Under the pieces are notes generated by a model that worked only from the letters and a program-made list of their open reading frames with translations, was not told the DNA's origin and made no database searches. This document shows positions 17,850-26,900 of a stretch of DNA of 40,769 bases, in pieces. This DNA is from Terriglobia bacterium (GTDB taxonomy: Bacteria > Acidobacteriota > Thermoanaerobaculia > Thermoanaerobaculales > Thermoanaerobaculaceae), in the NCBI GenBank assembly GCA_020073245.1, contig JAIQFQ010000035.1, forward strand, positions 1 to 40,769, read 5' to 3'. How positions within the stretch are numbered: the first letter of the stretch is position 1; each line of letters opens with the position of its first letter. The translations under genes and the position numbers were made by a program.

Positions 17850-18068
17850 CTACTTGCTGTGGCTGCGCAGGCGGGCTTCCATCTGGTCCTTGAGCTGGAG
17901 CTTCTCCTTCTTGAGACGCTTCTCTTCCTGCTCCTCCTCGTTGGTGAGCCAGCCCTTGCGGGTCAACTCGTCCAGACGCTTCGCCCGCTTGGTGTGCTCG
18001 TCGAGGAGTCGACGGTACTCGGGGTCCTGCTCCGCCATCTGCTCGCGCAGCTGTTGCGTCGAGATCAT
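17850..18068 (-). CDS. small coiled-coil protein (DUF465/YdcH-like)
   Basis: A 72-residue, highly charged protein, mostly helical: STQQLREQMAEQDPEYRRLL, HTKRAKRLDELTRKG, then NEEEQEEKRLKKEKLQLKDQM. The E-x-D-PE-Y-RRL..EH block and length match the DUF465 (YdcH-like) family, whose role is not established. ATG 18068 is preferred because GGAGGT lies 4-5 bases upstream; a longer frame to 18161 has no ribosome site and would start before the predicted transcript start. It heads the psd-pssA operon. Confidence 0.7.
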   Translation of the reverse strand: MISTQQLREQMAEQDPEYRRLLDEHTKRAKRLDELTRKGWLTNEEEQEEKRLKKEKLQLKDQMEARLRSHSK

Positions 18069-18111
18069 CCCCACCTCCAAGTTTGTCGGGTTGGATGCCA
18101 TATCCAAAGAA

Positions 18112-18120
18112 ATGCTAGCA
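18112..18120 (-). promoter_or_regulatory. extended -10 promoter of the DUF465-psd-pssA operon
   Basis: On the minus strand TGC-TAGCAT (18120 to 18112) is an extended -10 element. Transcription would begin near 18105, giving a leader of about 37 bases that contains the GGAGGT ribosome site of the first gene. No good -35 box is seen. Confidence 0.4.
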
Positions 18121-18315
18121 CACCGAGGGCCTCTCGAAGACGGTTGCGTCCGCTGTGGCACCGCTCTTGGCGCGACCGGAGGATGGACGGTTTTTGTGTG
18201 AGATACGACGCCCCTTCAGATCTTTACGGGAGAGTGCAGAACCTCGGCTCGAGCCGCCTACGGAGGGGTGGTCGGTCGCTGCCCCCTGCCGGTCGCTCCC
18301 TCTTGGCGAGGACCC

Positions 18316-18321
18316 TAGAAT
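18316..18321 (+). promoter_or_regulatory. -10 hexamer TAGAAT, leaderless layout
   Basis: TAGAAT (5 of 6 matches to TATAAT) lies 6 bases before the GTG start of the Mut7-C gene, which would put the transcript start on the start codon. No ribosome site precedes that GTG. Confidence 0.5.
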
Positions 18322-18327
18322 CAGTGT

Positions 18328-18792
18328 GTGAGCGATCTCAAGTTCGCCTGCGACGCCATGCTGGGGCGGCTCGCGCGCTGGCTGCGCCTCGCGGGATTCG
18401 ACGTCTCCTACACCCCCGATCTGCATGACCTCATGCTGGCGGGAAAGGCGCGAGCCGAGGAGCGCTGGTTGCTCACCTGCGACCGCCGCCTCGCCGGGCT
18501 TGCGGGACCTCGGTCCCTGCTGTTGCGCGCGCGCACGACCGAACGGCAGATCGCCGAGCTGAGGACACGGCTGCCGATGACCGCCCAGTCGCATCTCTTC
18601 CTGACCCGTTGCTCGCATTGCAACTCTCCTCTGGAAGCGGTTTCGTGCGAGACCGTCCGCGACCGGGTCCCCCCATACGTTGCGACGCACGCTGACCGCT
18701 TCGTGGCGTGCCGGAATTGCGGGCGGGTCTACTGGCCGGGGACCCACGTCGGGAGGATCGTCAGCACACTCGAAGCGTGGTTCCTCCCGTGA
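18328..18792 (+). CDS. Mut7-C RNase domain / zinc-ribbon protein
   Basis: A 154-residue protein. The first part, KFACDAMLGRLARWLRLAGF then LLTCDRRL, carries the Asp residues typical of the PIN-like Mut7-C (PF01927) fold, thought to be a nuclease domain. The C-terminal half has two CxxC pairs (CSHC near 95 and CRNC near 132) forming a zinc ribbon, ending with RVYWPGTHVGRI, a family signature. RNA processing is a plausible role but the substrate is unknown. Start GTG 18328 lies 6 bases after a TAGAAT hexamer with no ribosome site, suggesting a leaderless mRNA. It is convergent with the ketosynthase pair. Confidence 0.85.
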   Translation: MSDLKFACDAMLGRLARWLRLAGFDVSYTPDLHDLMLAGKARAEERWLLTCDRRLAGLAGPRSLLLRARTTERQIAELRTRLPMTAQSHLFLTRCSHCNSPLEAVSCETVRDRVPPYVATHADRFVACRNCGRVYWPGTHVGRIVSTLEAWFLP

Positions 18793-18834
18793 CGAGATTT
18801 GTCGCCGCCGCCGCGTCGACTGGCATCTCCGGAC

Positions 18835-19980
18835 TCAGCTCGCGGTGAGGACCACCGCGAGTGAGGAACCGCCGCCGGCAAGCCCTGTGACGAGGGCGGT
18901 GCGCGGCCTTGCGGTAGGTGGCCGGAAACCAACCTCACGGAGGTGGGGGAGCGGGGCCCACTGTGGAGTAACGGTGCCCCCCACGGTGAGCGCCGCGGTC
19001 AGAGCTCGCAGCGTTCCGGCCGCCGCTCCGTCACCGAAGCGGTCGGCCACCCCGATGGCAGCGGGCCTGTGCGACCCAAACAGCGCCGTGAGAGCGCCAC
19101 GCTCGAACTCCGCGAGCGGCGGGATGCCGTTGGCCATGCTTACCACGAGGTCGATGTCGTCCGGGGCCATGCCCGCTCGCACGATGGCACGGCTGCACGC
19201 GGCCACAAACGAGGCGGGGTCGGTTGGGTAAAGGTGCGGAGGGGCGGGCGTGCCCGCCGAGGCCCAGCCGGCGAGGGTGGCCACCGGGCTCGGCCCGGGT
19301 TCGCGGGCGAGCACCAGTGCAACCGCGCATTCGCAGAGCACCATCCCGGCGTGATTGGCTGTCTGGAGCGACCCAAGCCTGGAGTAGCCCTCGGCGTTGA
19401 GCCAGTCGCCCTCGTCTGTGCCGCACGCCAGCACGGCGTCGGCACGCCGGGCAAGCAGTATCCTGGCGCCCTCCGCGATAGCCCTCAGGCCGCCAACCTG
19501 CTTTTCCGCGAATGTCAGATTGGGTCCGCCGAGCTTCTCCAGGATGCCGAGTTGGCTGGCGGGAGCGTTGGCCACCGTCGAAGGGAACTGCGCTGGCGGA
19601 GCCTCTTCTGGCGAGGAAAGGAAGACGGTCCGCAACACCTCGACGAGGGCCGATGTGCCGGCGTTCCACGTACCCGCGGTCACGCCGACCCGCGCGCGCT
19701 CCCACGGGAACGGATCGCCGACGCTCGCCAGCGCTTCGCGGGCAGCCACGGCGAGCAGACGGGATGGTCGGTCGAGTCTGCGGGCCACCAGCGGCGCCAG
19801 CACATTGGCGGTGGAGAAGTCGCGGCAGACCGCTACCGGCAAGGGCGGAGCGTCCGGGCGCGGCAAACCGAGGACTGCCTGGAAGCCCGGATCGGCGAGC
19901 GCTCGCAGCAGTGCCGGGACACCCGTGCCCGCGGGCGTCACCGCACCGGCGGAGCGGACAAAGATGCGCTCGGCGCTCAG
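18835..19980 (-). CDS. ketosynthase-like chain length factor (KS-beta), no catalytic residues
   Basis: About 381 residues with the beta-ketoacyl synthase fold but all catalytic residues lost. The active-site Cys position reads FAEKQVGGLRAI, with Gln as in type II polyketide chain length factors; the first His motif (NGHGT) is ANGIPPLAE; the second (GH) is RFGDGAAAG. Such proteins pair with an active KS and set chain length. The frame is homologous up to ERIFVRSAGAVTPAG, and no ATG, GTG or TTG lies at the right place; CTG 19980 overlaps the KS-alpha stop (CTGA) and has GGGAG 6 bases upstream, so it is taken as start. Together with the upstream gene it forms a KS-alpha/KS-beta pair without ACP or ketoreductase nearby. 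Confidence 0.8.
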   Translation of the reverse strand: MSAERIFVRSAGAVTPAGTGVPALLRALADPGFQAVLGLPRPDAPPLPVAVCRDFSTANVLAPLVARRLDRPSRLLAVAAREALASVGDPFPWERARVGVTAGTWNAGTSALVEVLRTVFLSSPEEAPPAQFPSTVANAPASQLGILEKLGGPNLTFAEKQVGGLRAIAEGARILLARRADAVLACGTDEGDWLNAEGYSRLGSLQTANHAGMVLCECAVALVLAREPGPSPVATLAGWASAGTPAPPHLYPTDPASFVAACSRAIVRAGMAPDDIDLVVSMANGIPPLAEFERGALTALFGSHRPAAIGVADRFGDGAAAGTLRALTAALTVGGTVTPQWAPLPHLREVGFRPPTARPRTALVTGLAGGGSSLAVVLTAS

Positions 19981-21191
19981 GCGACTCTCCCGAGGATCAG
20001 CACGGCCGAATTGCCCCCAAAGGCGAACGAGGACGAGAGCGCCGCGCGGATCCCGCAGTTCCTCCCGACGCCGGGGACCGGATCCACCGGACACTCCGGG
20101 TCCGGTTCTGAGAACCCCGTTGTTGGGGGCACGACGCCGCGAGCGATCGCCATGGCGGTCACCGCCGCCTCGATCCCGCCGGCGGCGCACAGGCAATGGC
20201 CGAGAGCGCCCTTGATCGAGGAAACCGGTACCTCGGCAACCCGTGCGCCGAAGACGCGCCGGTACGCGGCACACTCAGCGGAATCGTTCTGCTCCGTCGC
20301 GGTGCCGTGGCCGTTGATGTAGTCCACGTCCGTCTCAGCCACGCCCGCATCGAGAAGGGCAGCGCGCACCGTACGCTCCCAGGCGGCGCCCGACGGCTCC
20401 GGTTGGGTCATGTGGAAGGCGTCGTTGGTGACGCCGTAGCCGAGGACCCGCGCGTACGGCGTTGCCCCACGCGCCCGGGCATGAGCGGCGTCCTCGACGA
20501 TAAGCACGGCCGCCCCCTCACCGAGCGAGAGGCCCTTCCGTCGGCGGTCGAACGGTTTGGCAGGCTCGATGTCGACGGCGTGAAGCGAATTGAAGCCCGC
20601 GTAGGTGAGGCGGCAGAGAGCGTCCGTGCCGCCGGCGAGGGCAACCGGCACCTCACCGTCGCGCACCAACTCGGCGGCCAGGCCGACGGCGATGGTGGAG
20701 GAGGAGCATGCAGTCGTCACCGTTATTCGCGGCCCGGTGATGTTGAGCGCCTGCGCGATGCGGTCGGTGGGAGCGTCCTGGGGGACCTCCACGAACTCTC
20801 CGAGGCCCCTGACCAGCGGTCCACCGCGCAACCGCCTCGCCACGAAAGCCTCGGCCTCGAACAGCCCGGCGGTCCCACCGCCCTGCACCAGCGCCCACGG
20901 GTGCGCCTCGGCCGAAAGCGTCAGGCCGGCATCTCCCAGGGCTTCGGCGGCGGCTGCCAGGGCAAAACGGCTTGCACGGCTGGTGTGGCGCACCGACGGG
21001 AACCGCGACTCCGGGAGTACGAGACCGCTGAGATCGACCTGGGCCGCGATGCGGGTGCGGAAGCCGGTCGGATCGAAGAGCGTGAGGGGTCCGATGCCGC
21101 TTTCGCCTGCCACCAACCGTCGCCACGTGGTCTCACGGTCGGGCCCTAGTGCCGTGATCAGCCCGACGCCGGTGATCCAGACCTCTCCCAT
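19977..21191 (-). CDS. beta-ketoacyl synthase (KS-alpha, FabF-like), active
   Basis: A 404-residue ketosynthase with the full triad: Cys in [14 protein letters not shown], His in [13 protein letters not shown] and His in [15 protein letters not shown]. It condenses acyl and malonyl units on an acyl carrier protein. The start ATG 21191 gives the family N-terminus [16 protein letters not shown]. The stop overlaps the next gene, which encodes a Cys-to-Gln partner, so this is likely the catalytic half of a heterodimer of the type II polyketide or aryl-polyene kind rather than housekeeping FabF. A TATACT hexamer lies 8 bases before the ATG. No product can be inferred from the window. Confidence 0.9.
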   Translation of the reverse strand: MGEVWITGVGLITALGPDRETTWRRLVAGESGIGPLTLFDPTGFRTRIAAQVDLSGLVLPESRFPSVRHTSRASRFALAAAAEALGDAGLTLSAEAHPWALVQGGGTAGLFEAEAFVARRLRGGPLVRGLGEFVEVPQDAPTDRIAQALNITGPRITVTTACSSSTIAVGLAAELVRDGEVPVALAGGTDALCRLTYAGFNSLHAVDIEPAKPFDRRRKGLSLGEGAAVLIVEDAAHARARGATPYARVLGYGVTNDAFHMTQPEPSGAAWERTVRAALLDAGVAETDVDYINGHGTATEQNDSAECAAYRRVFGARVAEVPVSSIKGALGHCLCAAGGIEAAVTAMAIARGVVPPTTGFSEPDPECPVDPVPGVGRNCGIRAALSSSFAFGGNSAVLILGRVA

Positions 21192-21199
21192 GCGGCGGG

Positions 21200-21205
21200 A
21201 GTATA
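21200..21205 (-). promoter_or_regulatory. -10 hexamer TATACT of the ketosynthase pair
   Basis: TATACT on the minus strand (5 of 6 matches) is 8 bases before ATG 21191. With no ribosome site at a normal distance, a leaderless or near-leaderless transcript is possible. Confidence 0.4.
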
Positions 21206-21339
21206 GCGGAGGCACCTCCGCGTCCTTGCCCTATCCGGTTGGCTCGTTTGCGGGCGCTCGCCGCGCGTGCCGGCCGGATCCCTCCGGGCGTCGGATCGAT
21301 CGCGCGCTGCCGGGGTCGCACCGGAGCGAGCGTCGGGCG

Positions 21340-21345
21340 TAGAAT
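21340..21345 (+). promoter_or_regulatory. -10 hexamer TAGAAT of mscL
   Basis: TAGAAT 28 bases before ATG 21374; the predicted leader of about 22 bases contains the GGAGGG ribosome site. No matching -35 box was found at 16-18 bases. Confidence 0.4.
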
Positions 21346-21373
21346 GCGAACAGCTCACGTCGAGGAGGGTCCG

Positions 21374-21811
21374 ATGCTGAAGGAGTTCAAAGAGTTTGCC
21401 ATGCGGGGCAACGTCCTGGACATGGCGGTGGGCATCATCATCGGTGCGGCCTTCGGGCGCATCGTCACGTCGCTGGTGAACGACGTGATCATGCCCCCGA
21501 TCGGTCTCCTGATGGGGAAGGTGGACTTCTCCAGCCTGTTCATCAACCTCTCAGGGACGGCGTACCCCTCGCTGGCCGAGGCGAAGAAGGCCGGAGCGCC
21601 CGTCATCGGGTACGGGGCCTTCCTCAACACGATCCTCGACTTTATCGTCGTGGGGTTCGTGATCTTTCTTCTGATCAAGCAGGTCAACAGGTTCAAGAAG
21701 CCTGCGCCGGCCGCGGCGCCGACCACGAAGGACTGCCCGTACTGCCTGTCCGCGGTCCCGGTCAAGGCGACCCGCTGCGGCCACTGCACGTCGCAGTTGC
21801 CGGCCGCGTAA
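21374..21811 (+). CDS. mscL: large-conductance mechanosensitive channel with C-terminal zinc ribbon
   Basis: A 145-residue MscL. The N-terminal amphipathic helix ([20 protein letters not shown]) and first pore helix ([21 protein letters not shown]) are highly conserved; a second helix ([17 protein letters not shown]) follows. MscL is a homopentameric inner-membrane safety valve opening under osmotic downshock. After [17 protein letters not shown] the protein ends with two CxxC pairs (CPYC and CGHC) instead of the usual helical bundle; this rubredoxin-like knuckle could bind zinc. ATG 21374 is chosen for GGAGGG (21364-21369). Confidence 0.95.
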   Translation: MLKEFKEFAMRGNVLDMAVGIIIGAAFGRIVTSLVNDVIMPPIGLLMGKVDFSSLFINLSGTAYPSLAEAKKAGAPVIGYGAFLNTILDFIVVGFVIFLLIKQVNRFKKPAPAAAPTTKDCPYCLSAVPVKATRCGHCTSQLPAA

Positions 21812-22058
21812 GCGCGCGCTCTTCGACGTGGCCGTGCCGCAGCGCCGGAGTGCGGCGTGTCTGCGGGTGATCCGGAGGGGGGCATGCCTGCCGCCCGCCG
21901 GCATCGCTCCCACCGTGACCCAGCGCCCGCCGGCCCTCGTGGTCGTCCCGTTCGGAGCGAGTCGCGCCGATCGCAGGCCTCGGCGCCGCGGGCTCGGACT
22001 CTGGCGGAAGCCTCGCCTGAAACCCCTGGGGGGAAACCGCCGTAAACGGTAAGGACTA
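21812..22058. other. intergenic region without recognisable gene
   Basis: About 250 bases between mscL and the tetR control region. No frame with a ribosome site and sensible composition, and no clear terminator for mscL, were found. Confidence 0.6.
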
Positions 22059-22074
22059 CCTACCGGTCGGTAGG
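22059..22074. promoter_or_regulatory. operator 1, TetR-type palindrome
   Basis: CCTACCGGTCGGTAGG: 7-base arms CCTACCG/CGGTAGG around GT. It ends 4 bases upstream of the -35 box and shares 13 of 16 positions with the second palindrome 45 bases downstream. Probably bound by the adjacent TetR protein. Confidence 0.65.
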
Positions 22075-22077
22075 GGC

Positions 22078-22105
22078 TTGACATCGGCGGTCCAAGACCT
22101 ATACT
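22078..22105 (+). promoter_or_regulatory. promoter of the tetR-efflux operon
   Basis: TTGACA (22078-22083), 16-base spacer, TATACT (22100-22105). It is the best promoter match in the window. Transcription should begin near 22112, inside the second operator. Confidence 0.75.
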
Positions 22106-22119
22106 TACCGGTAGGTAAG
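22104..22119. promoter_or_regulatory. operator 2, TetR-type palindrome
   Basis: CTTACCGGTAGGTAAG: 6-base arms CTTACC/GGTAAG around GGTA. It overlaps the -10 box and the predicted transcript start, so a bound repressor would block RNA polymerase. Confidence 0.65.
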
Positions 22120-22148
22120 CACCGAGCCCCCGTGGGTTCGGTGCTTTT
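22119..22148 (+). terminator. terminator-like stem-loop in the tetR leader (possible attenuator)
   Basis: GCACCGAGCCC (22119-22129) pairs with GGGTTCGGTGC (22134-22144): 11 pairs including one G-U, a 4-base loop, then TTTT (22145-22148). It begins about 7 bases into the predicted transcript, well before the tetR start at 22168. It may end transcripts early, or shield the 5' end. Confidence 0.5.
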
Positions 22149-22167
22149 GCCTGGCACGGAGGCAGCA

Positions 22168-22797
22168 ATGGACACGGTCCCGAACATCCCGATCCACCAT
22201 GAGGACAGCGTTCGCGCTCGGCTCATGACGTCGGCTATCGGCCTCTTCGCACGCAAGGGGTACTCGGCCACAACCGTGCGCGAGATCGTCGAGTCGGCCG
22301 GCGTGACGAAACCGGTCCTCTACTACCACTTCGGCAGCAAGGAGGGAATCTTCCTCGCGATGATGCGCGACGCGCTGGGCGAGTTCGAGGCAACGGGGCA
22401 CGCCGCGCTCGCGGCCCCAGGGACGGCGGCCGAGCGCATCATGGGCTTCCTTGACGGCATGTTCGCGCTCATCCTGGAACACCTCGACGTCATGCGGGTG
22501 CTGGACGGCTTCTACTACGGCCCACCCCAAGGCGCTCCGTACTTCGACTTCGAGGCGATCCACAAACGCTTCATCGAGATGCTGACGAGCCTCGTGCGTG
22601 AAGGCGTGGAGTCGGGGGAGTTCAGGCGCGCCGACCCAGAGGACCTCGCGTGGGCGCTCATCGGTCCGTTCGAGGTCGCGCGCGGGATGAGCCTCTGCCA
22701 CACCGAGGTGGACTTCGGGCGTGAACGGCTGGCGCGGCTGCTTCAAGTGGTGTTCAACGGCGTCTTTGCCGAGAGCGAAAAGGAGTTGGGGCAATGA
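22168..22797 (+). CDS. TetR-family transcriptional regulator of the efflux operon
   Basis: A 209-residue regulator. The DNA-binding domain is at about 15-62: ARLMTSAIGLFARKGYSATT, then REIVESAGVTKPVLYYHFGS, the standard TetR helix-turn-helix with YYHF. The C-terminal ligand/dimer domain is AcrR-like and presumably senses a pump substrate. ATG 22168 has GGAGG 5 bases upstream. It is the first gene of the operon with the fusion protein and pump; its stop overlaps the start of the next gene (ATGA). Two matching palindromes around its promoter point to autorepression and repression of the pump. Confidence 0.93.
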   Translation: MDTVPNIPIHHEDSVRARLMTSAIGLFARKGYSATTVREIVESAGVTKPVLYYHFGSKEGIFLAMMRDALGEFEATGHAALAAPGTAAERIMGFLDGMFALILEHLDVMRVLDGFYYGPPQGAPYFDFEAIHKRFIEMLTSLVREGVESGEFRRADPEDLAWALIGPFEVARGMSLCHTEVDFGRERLARLLQVVFNGVFAESEKELGQ

Positions 22798-23906
22798 GAA
22801 CAACAACGATGACGATCACGGCGGCGGCGCTGGGGTTGACTCTCCTGTCCCTCGGCTGCTCCGCCAACGGCGAAGGAAAAGACCCGCAGGGCGGCAAGCC
22901 TGCGGTGGCGGTGGAGGCGGCGCCGGCGACGGCCAGGACGCTCAACCAGGCGATCGAGGTGGTCGGCACCCTGGAGCCGAAGTTCTTCGCGGACGTCAAG
23001 TCCGAGTTCACCGGCACCCTTGCAGAGGTGTACGTCACCCAGTGGGTTCAGGTCGAGAAGGGCACGCCGCTCGCCAAGCTGGACAGCCGCGATGCCGAGG
23101 CCACCATGGGTGCCGTGAAGGCCGAGGCGATGCAGGCCGAAGTCAACGCGAGCCGCGCTGCCCGCGAGCTCGAGCGCGCGATCAAGCTCAAGGAGAGCGG
23201 CCTCATCACCCAGCAGAGTCTGGACGATGCGCGTTCCGCGCACGACGCGGCCGTGGCCGCTGCGCAGGCGGCCGCTTCCTCGCTCGCCGTCGCGGAGACC
23301 AAGCTCGCCAAGATGCTGATTCGCGCCCCGATGGCCGGGACCGTCGCGTTTCGCGGCGTGAACATCGGCGACCGGGTCGAAAGCATGGGTGGCGGTCCGA
23401 TGTTCCGGATCGTGGACAACCGGGTCCTCGAGCTGACCGTCCTGATTCCGTCGGCGCGGTCCGCACCCGTGCAGGTGGGGCAGGAGCTCGACTTCACGGT
23501 TGACGCGTATCCGGGCAAGGACTTCACCGGCCGCGTGATGCACATCAACCCGTCGGCCGACCCGGTGAGCCGCTCGCTTAGAGTCATGGCGGACGTGCCC
23601 AACCCGAACGGCGAGCTGCGGGGCGGGACCTTCGTCAACGGCCGCATCCGCACCGGCCAGCGCAACGATGTGCTCCAGATCCCGCGGGTCGCCTTGCTCT
23701 CCTGGGACGTCGAGCACAACACCGGGGAGGTCTTCGTTGTCAACGGCGACACCGCCGAACGCCGCACGGTCCGGACCGGCGAGACCACCGGCGACACGGT
23801 CGAGGTCGTCTCGGGCGTGACCGCGGGCGAGAGGGTCGTGACGCGCGGCGGGTTCAACGTCCGGCCGGGCGACCGGATCCAGGTCGTTTCGGCGCAGGGG
23901 GTCTAG
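22794..23906 (+). CDS. RND efflux periplasmic adaptor (membrane fusion protein)
   Basis: A 370-residue HlyD/AcrA-type adaptor that bridges the inner-membrane pump and the outer-membrane channel. The N-terminus is a lipoprotein-type signal with Cys22 in LLSLGCSAN, so it is probably lipid-anchored. Then come a beta-barrel/lipoyl strand (about 45-75), a coiled-coil hairpin (about 85-165, rich in Ala, Glu and Lys), the second lipoyl half (MLIRAPMAGTVAFRGVNIGD), a beta-barrel domain and a membrane-proximal domain. ATG overlaps the tetR TGA. The pump gene follows after 3 bases. Confidence 0.95.
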   Translation: MRTTTMTITAAALGLTLLSLGCSANGEGKDPQGGKPAVAVEAAPATARTLNQAIEVVGTLEPKFFADVKSEFTGTLAEVYVTQWVQVEKGTPLAKLDSRDAEATMGAVKAEAMQAEVNASRAARELERAIKLKESGLITQQSLDDARSAHDAAVAAAQAAASSLAVAETKLAKMLIRAPMAGTVAFRGVNIGDRVESMGGGPMFRIVDNRVLELTVLIPSARSAPVQVGQELDFTVDAYPGKDFTGRVMHINPSADPVSRSLRVMADVPNPNGELRGGTFVNGRIRTGQRNDVLQIPRVALLSWDVEHNTGEVFVVNGDTAERRTVRTGETTGDTVEVVSGVTAGERVVTRGGFNVRPGDRIQVVSAQGV

Positions 23907-23909
23907 ACC

Positions 23910-26900
23910 ATGTTCCTGTCAAACCTCTCCATCAAGCGGCCGGTGTTCGCCACCGTGATGATGCTCGCGCTGGTCACGCTCGGCCTTTTCTCTTGGCGGC
24001 GTCTCTCCATCGACATGATGCCCGACGTGGAGATCCCGGTGCTCTCGATCCTCACCGAGTTCCCGGGCGCGTCGCCGGAGACGGTCGAGCGCGAGGTGAC
24101 CAAGCGCATCGAGGAGGCTGTCAACCCGATCTCGGGCGTGAAGCACGTGCAGTCGATCTCGCGCGAAGGGCTCTCGAGCGTCATCGTCGAGTTCAACCTC
24201 GAGGTCAAGATCAACGACGTGTCGCAGGAGGCCCGCGCCAAGATCAACGCCATCCGGAAGGAGCTCCCCGAGGGCATGAAGGAGCCGGTGATCCAGAAGT
24301 TCGACTTCAATGCGATGCCGGTCGTCTCCCTGGCGGTGCGTTCCAACTTGCTCAACCCCCGCGACCTCACGACCCTCGCTGACCGCAAGATCAAGCGCCG
24401 CCTCGAGAGCATCGCCGGAGTGGCCAAGGCCAAGCTCATCGGTTCATCCACGCGGGAGGTCGCCGTCAACCTCGACCCGGTGCGCCTCCAGGCGCTGGGC
24501 ATGGGAGTGGACGAGGTCATCGCGGGCCTGGCGTCCGAGAACGTCAACACCCCCCTCGGGCGCCTCGACCGCGGCAACACCGAGATGCCGCTGCGCGTGT
24601 CGGGCAAGCCGAAGGACGCCTCCGGCTACCCCGCCATGGTGATCGCGCGTCGCGGAACCCAGCCGATCACCCTCGGCGACATCGCGACGGTGGTCGACAC
24701 CGTGGAGGAGCAGCGCTCGCTCGCCCTCATCAACGGAGAGCCCGCGGTGGCGCTCGACATCACGAAGCAGACCAAGGCCAACACGGTCGAGGTCGTCGAT
24801 GCCGTCAAGCGAGCGGTCGCCGAACTCCGCCTCGAGATTCCGCCGGGAACAGAGATCCAAGTCGTGCGCGACACCTCGGGGTTCATCCGCGAGTCGGTCG
24901 CCGACGTCCAGACCACGCTCGTGCTTGGCGGCCTCCTCACCATCCTGATCGTGTTCTGCTTCCTGAACTCGTGGCGCTCGACCGTCATCACCGGCCTGAC
25001 GCTGCCGATCTCCGTGATCTCGGCGTTCATCGTCATGTACTTTCTCAACATGACGCTCAACACCCTGACGCTGATGGCCCTTTCGCTCGCGATTGGGCTC
25101 TTGATCGACGACGCGATCGTCGTGCGCGAGAACATCGTGCGCCACCTCGAGCACGGCCAGGACCACCTCACGGCCGCCCGCGAGGGCACGACCGAGATCG
25201 GGCTCGCGGTGCTCTCGACCTCGATGTCGATCATCGCGGTGTTCATCCCGGTGGCGTTCATGAAGGGGATCATCGGCAGGTTCTTCTTCCAGTTCGGCAT
25301 CACGGTCGCGTTTGCCGTGCTGGTCTCCCTCTTCGTTTCGTTCACGCTCGATCCGATGCTCTCCTCGCGCTGGTACGACCCCGACATCGAACGCAAGGGC
25401 TCGCGCAACGTCCTCCAGCGCGGGCTCGACCGCTTCAACGCCTGGTTCGAGCGCACCGCGGACGCCTACAAGCGCGTCATCGGCTGGGCGCTCGACCACC
25501 GTGCAACGGTGCTCGGGCTCGCAACGGTGGCGTTTGCGACCGGCCTCGCCGTGTTCGCCGTGCTGCAGACGGAGTTCATGACGCCGTACGACCAGGGTGA
25601 GTTCATGATCAAGTTCAAGAGCGCGCCCGGCGCCTCCATCGCCGAGACGCGCGGTCGACTGAACGACGTCCTGAAGGCGCTGGGAGAGTACGACCAGGTC
25701 AACTACACCTACGCCTCGATCGGCGCCGGCGATTCCGACACCGTCCGCGATGCGACCGTGTTCGTGAAGCTGAAGAGCACGCGTGGCCACTCGGTCAAGG
25801 TGAAGAAGTTCGTGCCGATCGTCAGGGCGCGCCTGGAGAGGATCCCTGGGATCGTGTTGTCGGTGCAGGAAGAGCCCGACGCGTTCCAGAAGCCTCTGAT
25901 GGTTGGCGTGCGCGGCGACGACATCCCGACGCTCAAGCGGTACGCCTCTGAGCTCAAGTCCCGGCTCTACACCGTGCCCGGCATCGTGGACATCGAGGCC
26001 TCGATGGAGCAGGACCTTCCCGAGTACCGGCTCATCGTGAATCGCGAGCGCGCAGCCGCCTCGAGTCTCGGCACCGGCGCCGTGGCCAACACCCTGGGCG
26101 TCCTGGTGGGGGGCCAGGCGGTCTCGACGTACGAGGACGATGCCGGCGAGGCCGTGAACGTCCGGCTGCGCCTGCCGGCCGCCCTGCGACAGGACGTGAC
26201 CCAGGTCGGCGATCTGCGAATCTCGGTCTCGGAGCCGACGGGGACCTCACTCGTGCCTCTCGCCGACCTCGTGTCGTTCACGCGCGCCACCTCGCCGGCG
26301 GAGATCAACCGCCGCGACCTGGCACGCCAGGTGGTGGTCGATGCGAACCTCGACAACCTGCCCCTCGGCACGGCGGGCGAGAAGGCGATGAAGGCCGCGG
26401 AACAGCTGAAGCTCGCGCCCGGGTACAAGCTCGTCATGCAGGGCGACACCGAGATGATGGTCGAATCGTTCACGTACCTGGCCGAGGCGCTCCTGCTGGC
26501 CGTCATCTTCGTGTACCTGATCCTCGCGGCGCAGTTCGAGTCGTTCATCGATCCGCTCGCGATTATGCTGTCGCTGCCGCTCTCGATCGTCGGCATGGCC
26601 GGAATGCTCTTCATCACCGGCGATACCGTCAGCATCATGTCGCTCATCGGCCTCATCATGCTGATGGGTCTCGTGACCAAGAACGCCATCCTGCTCGTGG
26701 ACTTCACCAAGGTGCTGCGGCGCCGTGGGATGGACCGCCGTACGGCGCTGATCACGGCGGGGCGAACACGGTTGCGGCCGATCATGATGACGACCTCGGC
26801 CATGATCTTCGGGATGCTGCCCCTGTTCTTCGCGCTCGGGAAGGGCGCGGAGTTCCGCGCGCCGATGGCCCGCGCCGTGGTCGGAGGCTTGATCACGTCC

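Noticed and set aside
24444..25790. 448-codon minus-strand frame opposite the RND pump
   Set aside because: Complement artefact of a strongly GC3-biased gene with clear motifs on the plus strand.
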